A DNA stretch of 64,000 nt from an uncultured Marinobacter sp. (GTDB lineage: Bacteria > Pseudomonadota > Gammaproteobacteria > Pseudomonadales > Oleiphilaceae). The stretch lies in contig NZ_CANLBK010000001.1 of the NCBI RefSeq assembly GCF_947488835.1, forward strand, positions 1,364,001-1,428,000, given 5' to 3'. Below are positions 16,738 through 25,145 of the stretch, piece by piece (position 1 is the first letter of the stretch; each line of letters begins with the position of its first letter). A program made the translations under genes and the position numbers. The notes below the pieces were generated by a model. That model worked only from the letters and a program-made list of their open reading frames with translations. It had not been told where the DNA came from and made no database searches.

Positions 16738-18993
16738 ATGGTACAGTTGCGAAATCCCTCTAGTCTTGCTGTCGATTTAAAAATTATTCTTTTGCCGGCC
16801 CAAGGCTCACCAGCCAAACCTGCGCCCCCAGCAGATTGCGGACTCATCCAAAGCATGATGAATGACTCTCCTTGCACGCTCTATTATCAAACGCGATGGT
16901 CGCTCTACACGGCAACACTGAATCATTCAGCGTCTGCAAATGAATGTTTACATGATTTCCTGGACAGCAAGCCCGCGGGCAAACACTCCAAACGCGAGCG
17001 CGCTGCCGGGCTTTTAGGTTTGGAATTTTGGTGGCAACCCTCGGTGCTGGAAGACACAAAACTGGCAAGTGTTGCGCTGTCTCAAGTGCTGTGGGTGCTG
17101 GATGAAATTGACAACTCTCTGCTAGATCACCTGGCACGCAGTAATCCTGAACTGTTGCGCTGGGCAATCCGCTACTCGAAGCTGTTCACCAGGACTGACT
17201 CCAAGGTTCTGCAGTATTTGAAGGAATCGACATCGGGATCTGGCTGGAGCGACTTTTTCAACGTATGTGACCGATTACTGGAACAATTTAAACCTTTCGA
17301 CCAACTGATAGAGGAAGCTGAGAGGCAATTAAAGCAGCTATCACTGCTCGAGCTGCTCTCCTATCTCAGCATACTTGCTTACTCATCCATAGATGAAAGC
17401 AACCAAGAGACACTGCGGGGATGGGCCGTATACGAGCGCATTATTCAGCGCAAATTGCAGCACTGCAGTGAGCGCGACTTTCAGCTCACAGAGAAAGGGC
17501 TGGGGAAGTCCCTCAAACGCCATCTTTCCCCTTTGCTGTTTCCTGGTGGCGCCTCAAAACAGAAATGCATCGCCTATCTGGAGTCGGTAGCCGTCCTTAT
17601 CGCTTCAATGAGCGAACGCCTTGATTATGAGGCTACTGTCGACTCCTTCAGTTTTGACCGCGATGTCCATTACCAATGGAAGCCTGGAAAACCAGTCACC
17701 TTCAGACCCAGCCCAGACAACCTTCGCCGCTGGCAGCAAACAGAAGAAAAAACACGGCTGCTATGGCATTACTGGCTACACCGGGCTATTGATGAGTTTA
17801 TATCGAGTGGAATAGCTGAAGTCGCTATTGGCGACCCTGAAAACCATGATGCCAATCAATTGGCCTGGATCAAGGCTATTCGCGGAAGGCTTGTCATGCA
17901 GAGTGTCTTTGGTTTTGAGGACAAGATAACACTGGAAGACGGTACCGGCGTGGATTTACACCAACTTTTGCTAGCCAGTGAATTATCTTCCGTCTTTTTT
18001 TCAACCGCATTTCTGGAAGCCTACCGCCATTTGCGTAGCCAGACAGACTCCACTATTTCCGCATTAGGAGCCTTGGCTTTTGAAGGCTTACTCGCAGGTG
18101 AAAACCGTTTCCCGATGACCTGGTCAGAACTCCCTGAAAAAATTAAGCGAGTACGCAGTTGGACAGTATGTGATGCCCACCCCAAAGGGAGCCCAGCGGC
18201 AGCGAAAGCTATCCTTGCGTTCTGGACTGTAGATCTGCGCCTGCTTTCGGCGCAGATAAAACGCCATCCTCATGCCCCCGTTCCGAAGCTACATGAACAG
18301 CCGTTCCACAAAATAGGTCGCTACAGCTTTCAGTTTCCCTGGGTTGTAGGCCAGCAAAACAACCTGGTCGCTGCCGTTAACACACTACGTCGAATTGGTG
18401 GCCGCAGGCCCGACCTACGCAGCGAAACCGAGCGTGTCGAGCACCATCTAGCAGAAACCCTCCGCCATGCAGGTTTTACTGTGGTAGTGGGATACCAGCC
18501 TCCAGTTATAGAAGGCGACAACGCAGGTGAAATGGATGTTATTTGCCACCTTGAAGGTGTAATTCTATTGCTTGAAGTGAAGTCAGGATTCATACGCGCT
18601 TCTAAAAGCGAAGTATGGATGCACCAAACCAACACCTTGCGCAAGGCCGCCAGACAACTGCGGCGCAAGCGACATGCACTTGATGCGCTACTACAAACTG
18701 ATGCGTCACTGAAAAACGCGCTTGAATTGCCCGCAACTGATCGTGAGCTAACGCTCCACTCCTGGATAGTTGATACTTCGATAGAGTGTGACGGTGAGTT
18801 GATTGGTGGTTTCCGCGTTGTATCCAGAGAAGTCATAGAGGTCGCACTCAAAGACCAAAGGCATTACCTCCAACCACTGGATACAGAAGCCGCACAAGAG
18901 CCGAGAACGCTTTACCCAAAGGGGTTCAGCGCGCAGGCTTTTGTCGATGTCATAGCTGGTGAAGTAACTTGGCAAGGCTTGCTGACTGATTGA
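16738..18993 (+). CDS. large uncharacterised protein with PD-(D/E)XK nuclease-like C-terminus
   Basis: A 751-residue soluble protein. Residues 1-560 are helical and unrecognised. The C-terminal part has the ordered features of a PD-(D/E)XK nuclease fold: a helix with Glu (RVEHHLAETLRHAGF, near 567), GEMDVI near 597 with the metal-binding Asp, EVKSG near 613, and QTNTLRKAARQL near 630, as in NERD and restriction-endonuclease-like proteins. A nuclease role in DNA or RNA metabolism is inferred. The start is uncertain: there is no good ribosome site at 16738, and the first 39 residues are Pro/Ala-rich, so 16855 or 16858 is equally possible. No methylase or helicase is adjacent. Confidence 0.7.
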   Translation: MVQLRNPSSLAVDLKIILLPAQGSPAKPAPPADCGLIQSMMNDSPCTLYYQTRWSLYTATLNHSASANECLHDFLDSKPAGKHSKRERAAGLLGLEFWWQPSVLEDTKLASVALSQVLWVLDEIDNSLLDHLARSNPELLRWAIRYSKLFTRTDSKVLQYLKESTSGSGWSDFFNVCDRLLEQFKPFDQLIEEAERQLKQLSLLELLSYLSILAYSSIDESNQETLRGWAVYERIIQRKLQHCSERDFQLTEKGLGKSLKRHLSPLLFPGGASKQKCIAYLESVAVLIASMSERLDYEATVDSFSFDRDVHYQWKPGKPVTFRPSPDNLRRWQQTEEKTRLLWHYWLHRAIDEFISSGIAEVAIGDPENHDANQLAWIKAIRGRLVMQSVFGFEDKITLEDGTGVDLHQLLLASELSSVFFSTAFLEAYRHLRSQTDSTISALGALAFEGLLAGENRFPMTWSELPEKIKRVRSWTVCDAHPKGSPAAAKAILAFWTVDLRLLSAQIKRHPHAPVPKLHEQPFHKIGRYSFQFPWVVGQQNNLVAAVNTLRRIGGRRPDLRSETERVEHHLAETLRHAGFTVVVGYQPPVIEGDNAGEMDVICHLEGVILLLEVKSGFIRASKSEVWMHQTNTLRKAARQLRRKRHALDALLQTDASLKNALELPATDRELTLHSWIVDTSIECDGELIGGFRVVSREVIEVALKDQRHYLQPLDTEAAQEPRTLYPKGFSAQAFVDVIAGEVTWQGLLTD

Positions 18994-19099
18994 CGGACTT
19001 TTCGTGGATTGGTGGCCTATAATTTTGATCTGAATTCAGGGGTTAACGTTCAAACCGGTCAGGAAATCTGTGTGCACATGACAATAACGAGATTCGCCC

Positions 19100-19603
19100 A
19101 TGCTATTCCACTACAAAAAAAGCCAAATCCGACAAGCTGTAAGTGTTGCGCTCAACATGCTGGCAATACCCGTTATTCTCTATTTATTTCAACACTTCTT
19201 TAAAGACCAGCTGGACTTCGAAAAAATATACGATGTGGTTAAGAAAGGAGCTATTGCTGTCGCAGTCGTCCTGGCCGTAATTCTGGCCTGGCTGCTGAAA
19301 AGAAGGGACAAATTCGAAATTTACGTCACGGAAAAGGAATTCTATAGCCACCACCCTATTTTTGAGGAGTGGTGCTTCAGAATCAGTCCTCTGGATATTG
19401 TAGCCATCGAGCACAAGCTGAATATTGGCTCAGGCTATATGACTAACATAAACGTGCAAATGAAAAACGGGGAAGTCCACCAACTGTGCATGAACTACCC
19501 CTATTCTCGAAAGAACTTATACGGTGCACTTAAACAGGTTAACCCAAAAATCCAGCTTCCAAGCAACGCCAACACGTTCAATCACCAGCGAAAAAGGAAG
19601 TAA
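19100..19603 (+). CDS. small membrane protein with C-terminal PH-like domain, unknown
   Basis: A 167-residue protein with two membrane helices (about residues 14-32 and 48-66) followed by a basic stop-transfer (KRRDK) and a cytoplasmic domain of alternating beta strands (FEIYVTEKEFYSHHP, FRISPLDIVAIEHK, NINVQMKNGEVHQLCM), a pattern resembling bacterial PH domains that follow such hairpins. I do not recognise a specific family. It starts 106 nt after the nuclease-like gene on the same strand and may share its transcript, though a TATAAT at 19018-19023 could give it its own promoter. Convergent with the EF-hand protein gene, 13 nt between stops. Confidence 0.65.
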   Translation: MLFHYKKSQIRQAVSVALNMLAIPVILYLFQHFFKDQLDFEKIYDVVKKGAIAVAVVLAVILAWLLKRRDKFEIYVTEKEFYSHHPIFEEWCFRISPLDIVAIEHKLNIGSGYMTNINVQMKNGEVHQLCMNYPYSRKNLYGALKQVNPKIQLPSNANTFNHQRKRK

Positions 19604-19616
19604 CGGCCACATCAAG

Positions 19617-20942
19617 TCAGGATTTGGCAAACTCCAGATACCGGCTCGCAGCCTGCTGCTTCTCATTCTGGCTGCTCAGCAGTTCAAGGCGTAGCCGGTC
19701 AATAATGCTCATGTACTCATCCAGCGGTGAGTCCGATTTACCTAAATCCTTGGTTTCCTCAATAAACGCTTTTTGCTTCTCCCGCAATTCATTGAGTTTT
19801 TCCAGTGCGCCGCGAATGGCCTCTATTCTGGCTCCCTCAAGCCCACCGACTTCACCCACATTTCCGTCGCGGCCACTGCCACCCCCACCCTCAATACGCT
19901 GCTGTGCCGGAGGAACGTCCACAGTATTCTGCTCTGATAGATTGATTTCTTCGAGTGTGCGCACCTCACCATCGGTGGTCAGGTAGATACCTGAAGCCTG
20001 AATTTCTCCCAACGGCACGCCCTGGCTATTAGTCAGAGTGAAATTATCTTCTGCGCTGCCAACATAAAGCGCCTGCACGCCCACTTCGTTAAGGGACCTC
20101 AAGGCCTGCTCGCCATCTGCTCCCTGCACCCAAACAGACAAAGAGGAAAACACCTCGTCGTTGGCATCAATCCAAAGATTGCCATCGTCATCGTAGTTAG
20201 CGAGCTCACTGAACCCGGAGCCACTTTGGGGGCCAAACAGTTCGGTGCCGTCATCCACCTTTCCGTTGCCATTGCGATCAAAAACCAGGTAGCCGCTGCC
20301 ACTGTCGAGAGTGGCAAACTGCCCGGTTTTCCCATTCCCTTCCAGATCAAACTCGAACAAGGTGTCGGTGAGCTTCGCCGTGGTGTTGCCAAAGTTGATC
20401 ACCAAAGGGTCGGTCATCGGGCGCTCTTCGATGCGCAGGCTTTCGGAATATTCATAGGTTCTGGATTGCGACTGGCGAAGTGACAGGGTGAAATCGATGG
20501 TTTCGCCATTTTCCAAAGAAATGCTGCCGGATGATGTAAATGAACGGGACTCGCTCTCGGAGTAGAACATATAGCGGCTGGCCTCAACCGTCATGCTCCC
20601 TTTGGCTTCTCCGGCTTTACCACCCAAGGCCGCGCGGCTGACACTGATGGCCTGTTGGCCACGAAGCATCAGTTCTGTGGTTTTCTCAGCAAGCTGGGCG
20701 CTGGTGAACACGCCATCGCGATCGCCACCACTGACAGTGCTTGAGCTGCTGAAACCCAATCGCTCCTGGCTTGTGTACCTGTAGGCCGCATCGCGAATAA
20801 CATTCAGCTGTGTGTTGCCAGCCGAATTGCCATTGCCAGCACCAGGCAATCGCTGCTGGTTAATCCGAAGCTGGCTCTGGTCAAAGGCCGTTGTGTGGCG
20901 GGAATTTTCCTGCAAGAACGAAATCTGGCTGGACACAATCAT
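19617..20942 (-). CDS. EF-hand-type calcium-binding protein, unknown function
   Basis: A 441-residue protein without signal peptide or membrane helix. The N-terminal half is Ser/Gln-rich with low complexity; the middle has strand-rich repeats (SISLENGETIDFTLSLRQSQ). Around residue 219 it has the calcium loop DRNGNGKVDDGTELFG and around 247 a second one, DDDGNLWIDANDEVF, both with the Dx[DN]xDG-like spacing of EF hands and dockerin-type loops. A coiled coil with Glu/Lys (LEKLNELREKQKAF) follows near the C-terminus. Proteins of this layout are found in marine gammaproteobacteria next to no fixed partner. GGAGG lies 11 nt before the ATG. Confidence 0.7.
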   Translation of the reverse strand: MIVSSQISFLQENSRHTTAFDQSQLRINQQRLPGAGNGNSAGNTQLNVIRDAAYRYTSQERLGFSSSSTVSGGDRDGVFTSAQLAEKTTELMLRGQQAISVSRAALGGKAGEAKGSMTVEASRYMFYSESESRSFTSSGSISLENGETIDFTLSLRQSQSRTYEYSESLRIEERPMTDPLVINFGNTTAKLTDTLFEFDLEGNGKTGQFATLDSGSGYLVFDRNGNGKVDDGTELFGPQSGSGFSELANYDDDGNLWIDANDEVFSSLSVWVQGADGEQALRSLNEVGVQALYVGSAEDNFTLTNSQGVPLGEIQASGIYLTTDGEVRTLEEINLSEQNTVDVPPAQQRIEGGGGSGRDGNVGEVGGLEGARIEAIRGALEKLNELREKQKAFIEETKDLGKSDSPLDEYMSIIDRLRLELLSSQNEKQQAASRYLEFAKS

Positions 20943-21049
20943 GGCGCGGGCTTGCCTCCAAGTTCATTAGTCACCTACTGGCTTAACGGCTCAGGTGAAA
21001 TGAACTTGAATGAATTTCGTGCAAACCGGCGAATGTGCCGCCGATGAAT

Positions 21050-21376
21050 TCAGAGCAGATTACTCTGCAGGCTATACCGCACCAGTGCCGCAGCCAGAAT
21101 ACCCGCCGCAATCGCTGGCAGTGGCTTCTTGAGAGTTAGCATAACAACAGCCGTTACGGCGAGCGCCGCAAGCGCTCCCGCATCGCCACCAAACGCCATT
21201 GGCACAATGATGGCAATCAGCACAGAACTGGCCATGGTATTGATGAAGCTCTCAATACGGGGGCTTATACGCACGAATGACATGATAAACACACCGCCGA
21301 ACCGGGTTGCCAGTGTAACCAGGGTCATAATCAGTATGAGTACAAGAACGCCGCCAGTGGTGGTTTCGATGGTCAT
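21050..21376 (-). CDS. azlD: branched-chain amino acid exporter subunit AzlD
   Basis: A 108-residue protein with three to four membrane helices and the AzlD-type start LILIMTLVTLATRFGGVFIM. AzlD is the small partner of AzlC; in Corynebacterium the related BrnFE pair exports isoleucine, leucine, valine and methionine. The start overlaps the azlC stop by 4 nt, so the two subunits are translationally coupled. Length is normal for the family. Confidence 0.9.
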   Translation of the reverse strand: MTIETTTGGVLVLILIMTLVTLATRFGGVFIMSFVRISPRIESFINTMASSVLIAIIVPMAFGGDAGALAALAVTAVVMLTLKKPLPAIAAGILAAALVRYSLQSNLL

Positions 21377-22110
21377 GTGGATGCCCCCTCTGCCGGCTCT
21401 TCTTCGGGTTTCTTTTCAAGCCAAAAATACCCAACAACGCCGCCAGCAAGAGCTCCGGCCACCACATGAGTGTTAGCAGGCAACCATTTCCAGGCTGCCA
21501 GTGAAGCAACAGCCGCCAGCGTCCAGGCCACCAGCACTCGAGGGTTCTTTTTGCCGCCCAGAGCCATGGCCAACAGGAAGCATCCCAGTACCATGTCCAT
21601 CCCCAGGCTTTTCGGATCTTGCAAAAGCCCCCCGAAATACACGCCTAGCCAGGTGCCAACAATCCAGGCAAGCCACAACACCAGGCCACCCCCGAGAATC
21701 ACCTCAAGGTTGCGCCTGCCACTTTGGTATTCCTGAGCAGATACAGCCCAGTTGGCATCGGTGAGGAGCAATAAAATGCCATACCGCTTAGCGGGGGTAA
21801 CGTCTTTCAACATCGGATAAAGCGAGGCACCCATCAACAGGTGGCGAGAGTTTATGGCAAACACAACAACCATAACGGGGATGACCGAAACCTCAGCCCC
21901 CCACATATCAATGGCTGCAAATTGTGACGCACCCGCAAAAACCAGCGTGCTCATCAACAACGATTCGATCGGCCCCAACCCCTCTTGCACGGCGGCAAGA
22001 CCAAAAGCAGCACCAAATGCCACAACAAACAATGAAATAGGGAGCATGCGAATCAGTTCGGAACGAACCTTCGCGGGCTGAAACTGGTAGGGATATGCGG
22101 CATTTTTCAT
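21373..22110 (-). CDS. azlC: branched-chain amino acid exporter subunit AzlC
   Basis: A 245-residue inner-membrane protein with five or more helices and the AzlC hallmark LLMSTLVFAGASQFAAIDMW near residue 55, plus AINSRHLLMGASLYP near 88. With AzlD it forms an exporter for branched-chain amino acids, a safety valve when pools rise. A divergent dehydrogenase for the same amino acids begins at 22539, and a perfect palindrome (22247-22262) lies between them. The ribosome site before the ATG is weak. Confidence 0.92.
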   Translation of the reverse strand: MKNAAYPYQFQPAKVRSELIRMLPISLFVVAFGAAFGLAAVQEGLGPIESLLMSTLVFAGASQFAAIDMWGAEVSVIPVMVVVFAINSRHLLMGASLYPMLKDVTPAKRYGILLLLTDANWAVSAQEYQSGRRNLEVILGGGLVLWLAWIVGTWLGVYFGGLLQDPKSLGMDMVLGCFLLAMALGGKKNPRVLVAWTLAAVASLAAWKWLPANTHVVAGALAGGVVGYFWLEKKPEEEPAEGAST

Positions 22111-22538
22111 CTACGCAAGCTAAGGAAATTTACGTGCCGGGCGTATCAGTAGTTTCCGCAGGTGTGAGTTGTTGATCTGACAGGAAGTTTTGCACATGCA
22201 ACTAATATTTCACCATGGATTAGATAATGCCACGCCGCTTTTCGAATTGACGTTAACGTCAACAGCGATTAGTTTAGCTTTAGCTCGGCCTCATAAGGGC
22301 TACCCCCTGAGAGGGGTCCGGGCACCTGAAATCAAAACCGCCGGCCACAAGCCGGACGACAAAAACAACACTGCCACTGCCGCCGAGATCCGGCCACGTG
22401 GAGAGGATTTCAACATGCCAATATCAGCACGTCTTCGAGACGTCATGTGCAGTGCACATTTGTTCCTACCTGCTAAGATAGTCGCCTTTAGTTTCCGCAA
22501 CTTAGCGCCCGCTCGGGCCAAGGAAGAGAGGTGATCCC
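22111..22538. other. 428-bp divergent regulatory region azlC / amino acid dehydrogenase
   Basis: No gene was found here. It contains the 16-bp palindrome at 22247-22262, nearer azlC, and two short hairpins (22302-22317, ACCCC/GGGGT; 22341-22355, CCGGC/GCCGG) that would fall in the leader of the dehydrogenase mRNA. Confidence 0.6.
22247..22262. promoter_or_regulatory. perfect palindrome, candidate operator for branched-chain amino acid genes
   Basis: TTGACGTTAACGTCAA is a perfect 16-bp inverted repeat located 137 nt before azlC and 277 nt before the divergent dehydrogenase. A perfect palindrome of this length is unlikely by chance. LiuR, the MerR-family regulator of branched-chain amino acid degradation in gammaproteobacteria, binds palindromes of this general kind as I recall; the match to LiuR is not certain. 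Confidence 0.55.
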
Positions 22539-23636
22539 ATGACTGTATTCAGCCATCCCGAATTTGATAACCACGAACACCTGTCTTTTTTCTGTGACCC
22601 GGAAACCGGGCTCAAAGCCATTGTTGCCATACACAACACCTCCCGTGGCCCGGCTCTCGGTGGTTGCAGGATGTTCCCCTACGCCAGCGATGAAGAAGCC
22701 TTGCGCGATGTTCTGCGCCTTTCGCGGGGCATGACCTACAAGTCCGCGCTTGCCAATCTTGATCTGGGCGGCGGCAAGTCCGTCATTATTGGCGACCCGC
22801 GCAAGCAAAAAAGCGAAGCCTTGCTGGAAGCCATGGGTAAGCATCTGGAAGGTCTTGGTGGCCAGTACATTGCTGCTGAAGATTCTGGCACCAGCGTGCC
22901 CGATCTCAAAGTGATGGGTAGGCACACCAAACACGTTGCCGGCATTGTTGAGCACATGGGTTTTGATGGTCTGCCCAGTAACGGAGACCCTTCTCCAACC
23001 ACAGCCTATGGCGTGTTTGTTGGTCTGAAAGCAGCGGTAAAGCACAAGCTCGGCCGTGAGGACCTGACTGGTTTGAAAGTTGCCGTTCAAGGCGTGGGCA
23101 ACGTGGGCTACCGCCTGGCCCAGCATTTGAAAGAGGCGGGTGCAGAACTCTGGGTGTACGATATTCACCAGGAAAATATGCAACGTGCCGTAGACGAACT
23201 CGGCGCCCATGCAGCAACGGCCGAGGACATTCTGTTCCTGCCAGTCGATGTAGTAGCGCCCTGCGCCATGGGTGCAGTATTGAACGACGACAGTATCCCC
23301 CGGCTGCAAGCAACGGTTATTGCGGGTGCGGCCAACAACCTCCTGCAACGCCCGGATCATGATCAGGCACTTACGGATCGCGGCATCCTCTATGCGCCGG
23401 ATTTCGCAATTAACGCAGGTGGCATCATAGATGTGTTCTGTGAGCGCACCGGAGCCTCTTCAGAAGAAGTGCGAGCTCACGTAGAAGGCATTGGTCGGAC
23501 GCTTTCAGAGATCTTCAAACGCTCTGACAGCAGCGGCATTCCCACCGGAGCGGTTGCCAACACCTTGGCAGAAGAGCGTTTCCGGAAACGCGCAAGCGCG
23601 GTTCAAACACCGAGCGAGCAGTTTGCCGGTGCCTGA
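22539..23636 (+). CDS. leucine/valine-type amino acid dehydrogenase (Glu/Leu/Phe/Val family)
   Basis: A 365-residue NAD-dependent oxidative deaminase of the Leu/Phe/Val dehydrogenase branch, which converts branched-chain or aromatic amino acids to 2-oxo acids and ammonia. Substrate motif GPALGGCRM near residue 40, catalytic lysine in [12 protein letters not shown] near 85 (with the other conserved Lys in MTYKSALA near 67), ED-GT segment [12 protein letters not shown] near 113, and the Rossmann glycines [12 protein letters not shown] near 185. Length is typical of leucine dehydrogenase. The azlCD exporter upstream supports a branched-chain substrate. AGAGGTGAT precedes the ATG; an SNF transporter follows on the same strand. 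Confidence 0.92.
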   Translation: MTVFSHPEFDNHEHLSFFCDPETGLKAIVAIHNTSRGPALGGCRMFPYASDEEALRDVLRLSRGMTYKSALANLDLGGGKSVIIGDPRKQKSEALLEAMGKHLEGLGGQYIAAEDSGTSVPDLKVMGRHTKHVAGIVEHMGFDGLPSNGDPSPTTAYGVFVGLKAAVKHKLGREDLTGLKVAVQGVGNVGYRLAQHLKEAGAELWVYDIHQENMQRAVDELGAHAATAEDILFLPVDVVAPCAMGAVLNDDSIPRLQATVIAGAANNLLQRPDHDQALTDRGILYAPDFAINAGGIIDVFCERTGASSEEVRAHVEGIGRTLSEIFKRSDSSGIPTGAVANTLAEERFRKRASAVQTPSEQFAGA

Positions 23637-23656
23637 ATAGTCGTAGACATTTTTAA

Positions 23657-23683
23657 CGGGGCCTTATGCAACTCCGGGCCCCG
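23657..23683 (+). terminator. hairpin between the dehydrogenase and the SNF transporter
   Basis: A 7-bp perfect stem CGGGGCC / GGCCCCG with a 13-nt loop lies 21 nt after the dehydrogenase stop. The T content after it is low, so it may be a partial terminator or mRNA end stabiliser rather than a full stop. Confidence 0.4.
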
Positions 23684-23723
23684 GTTCTTCCAAACAAAAA
23701 CAAGTATCTGGCAGGAGACAATC

Positions 23724-25133
23724 ATGTCTGATTTTAATGGTCCGAGCTCAGCCACAATGGAAGGTTCGAACGAAAAACGGGGGCTTTGGTCTTCCCGTTT
23801 TGCATTTATTCTTGCGGCCACAGGTTCTGCTGTTGGTCTGGGCAACATCTGGAAGTTTCCTTACGTTACCGGCGAAAACGGCGGTGGCGCTTTTGTATTG
23901 GTTTACCTGTTGTGTATTGCCGCCATAGGCTTGCCCATCATGATGGCTGAGGTACTTATTGGTCGTCGCGGCGGCCGAAGCCCGGTAAACAGCCTCAAAC
24001 AGATTGCGAAACAACAAGGGCTGAACCCTGCCTGGCGAGCCGTTGGCGCAATCGGTGTTATCGCCGGCTTTCTGATTCTGTCGTTTTATTCAGTGATTGG
24101 TGGTTGGGCCGTATCCTATGTGGGTTCTGCCGCTAGTGGGCAATTCACGGGCCAGTCTGCGGATGCCATTGGCGAACTCTTCTCCAGCCTTCTGGCAGAC
24201 CCCAAAACGCTCTTGATGTGGCACACCCTGTTCATGGCCCTGGTAGTGCTTGTAGTAGCCAAGGGCGTTCGCGCAGGACTTGAGCGGGCTGTCAGCATTC
24301 TCATGCCCGCCCTCTTCCTTTTGCTGCTTGCAGTGGTTGGCTTTGCCATGACCACTGGCGAGTTCGGGCGGGCGGTAACCTTCCTGTTTCAACCAGACTT
24401 CTCCAAACTCACTACCGCCGGCGTGCTGGTCGCACTGGGGCACGCTTTCTTTACTCTGAGCCTGGGTATGGCGGTAATGATGGCTTACGGCTCTTACCTG
24501 CCAAAGAATATTTCCATCGCCAAAACATCGATTGCCGTGTGCGTGATTGATACTGGCGTGGCATTGCTCGCTGGCCTGGCTATCTTCCCGATTGTCTTTG
24601 CGAACGGCCTTGAACCGGGCGCGGGGCCGGGTTTGATCTTCCAAACTCTGCCACTGGCCTTTGGTCAGATGCCTATGGGCAGCCTGTTCGGAACATTGTT
24701 CTTTGTGCTGTTAATTTTTGCTGCATGGACGTCGGGCATCTCTCTACTGGAGCCAATTGTAGAGTGGCTGGAAGAACAAAAAGGCATGAATCGCATCAAA
24801 AGTGCATTGGGGGCAGGTTTTGTGTGCTGGGCTTTGGGCATTGCCTCGATCCTTTCCCTCAACCTGTGGTCGGGCTTTGCACCACTGGGATGGATCACCA
24901 TGCTGGAAGGCAAAACCATCTTTGACCTGCTGGATTTCTTTACCGCCAACATCATGTTGCCTTTGGGCGGTTTGCTGGTTGCAGTATTTGCTGGCTGGAT
25001 TATGTCCCGCAAGGCCATGGAGGAAGAACTGGCGCTCTCCAAGCCCATGTTCAATCTTTGGTACGTTACCGTGCGGTTCATTACGCCGGTAGCTGTAGGT
25101 ACGGTATTTGTGTACAACCTTGTAGGGGCGTAA
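23724..25133 (+). CDS. SNF-family Na+-dependent amino acid transporter
   Basis: A 469-residue inner-membrane protein with about 11 helices. It has the neurotransmitter:sodium symporter start WSSRFAFILAATGSAVGLGNIWKFPY-type pattern near residue 24 (substrate and Na+ site in TM1), GGGAFVLVYL near 52, and AFFTLSLGMAVMMAYGSYLP near 236 in TM6. It would import an amino acid with Na+. Its place behind a branched-chain amino acid dehydrogenase suggests leucine-like or aromatic substrates, as in LeuT, but this is inference. GGAG precedes the ATG by 7 nt. Confidence 0.93.
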   Translation: MSDFNGPSSATMEGSNEKRGLWSSRFAFILAATGSAVGLGNIWKFPYVTGENGGGAFVLVYLLCIAAIGLPIMMAEVLIGRRGGRSPVNSLKQIAKQQGLNPAWRAVGAIGVIAGFLILSFYSVIGGWAVSYVGSAASGQFTGQSADAIGELFSSLLADPKTLLMWHTLFMALVVLVVAKGVRAGLERAVSILMPALFLLLLAVVGFAMTTGEFGRAVTFLFQPDFSKLTTAGVLVALGHAFFTLSLGMAVMMAYGSYLPKNISIAKTSIAVCVIDTGVALLAGLAIFPIVFANGLEPGAGPGLIFQTLPLAFGQMPMGSLFGTLFFVLLIFAAWTSGISLLEPIVEWLEEQKGMNRIKSALGAGFVCWALGIASILSLNLWSGFAPLGWITMLEGKTIFDLLDFFTANIMLPLGGLLVAVFAGWIMSRKAMEEELALSKPMFNLWYVTVRFITPVAVGTVFVYNLVGA

Positions 25134-25145
25134 GCAGCGCCCGAC

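Noticed and set aside
16738..18993. Restriction-modification or other complete defence island around the nuclease-like protein
   Set aside because: Neighbours are a lipoprotein, a membrane protein and a calcium-binding protein; no methylase, helicase, toxin-antitoxin or phage gene is near.
22190..22534. A 114-codon plus-strand frame before the amino acid dehydrogenase
   Set aside because: It covers the palindrome and leader hairpins, lacks a ribosome site and has low-complexity composition.
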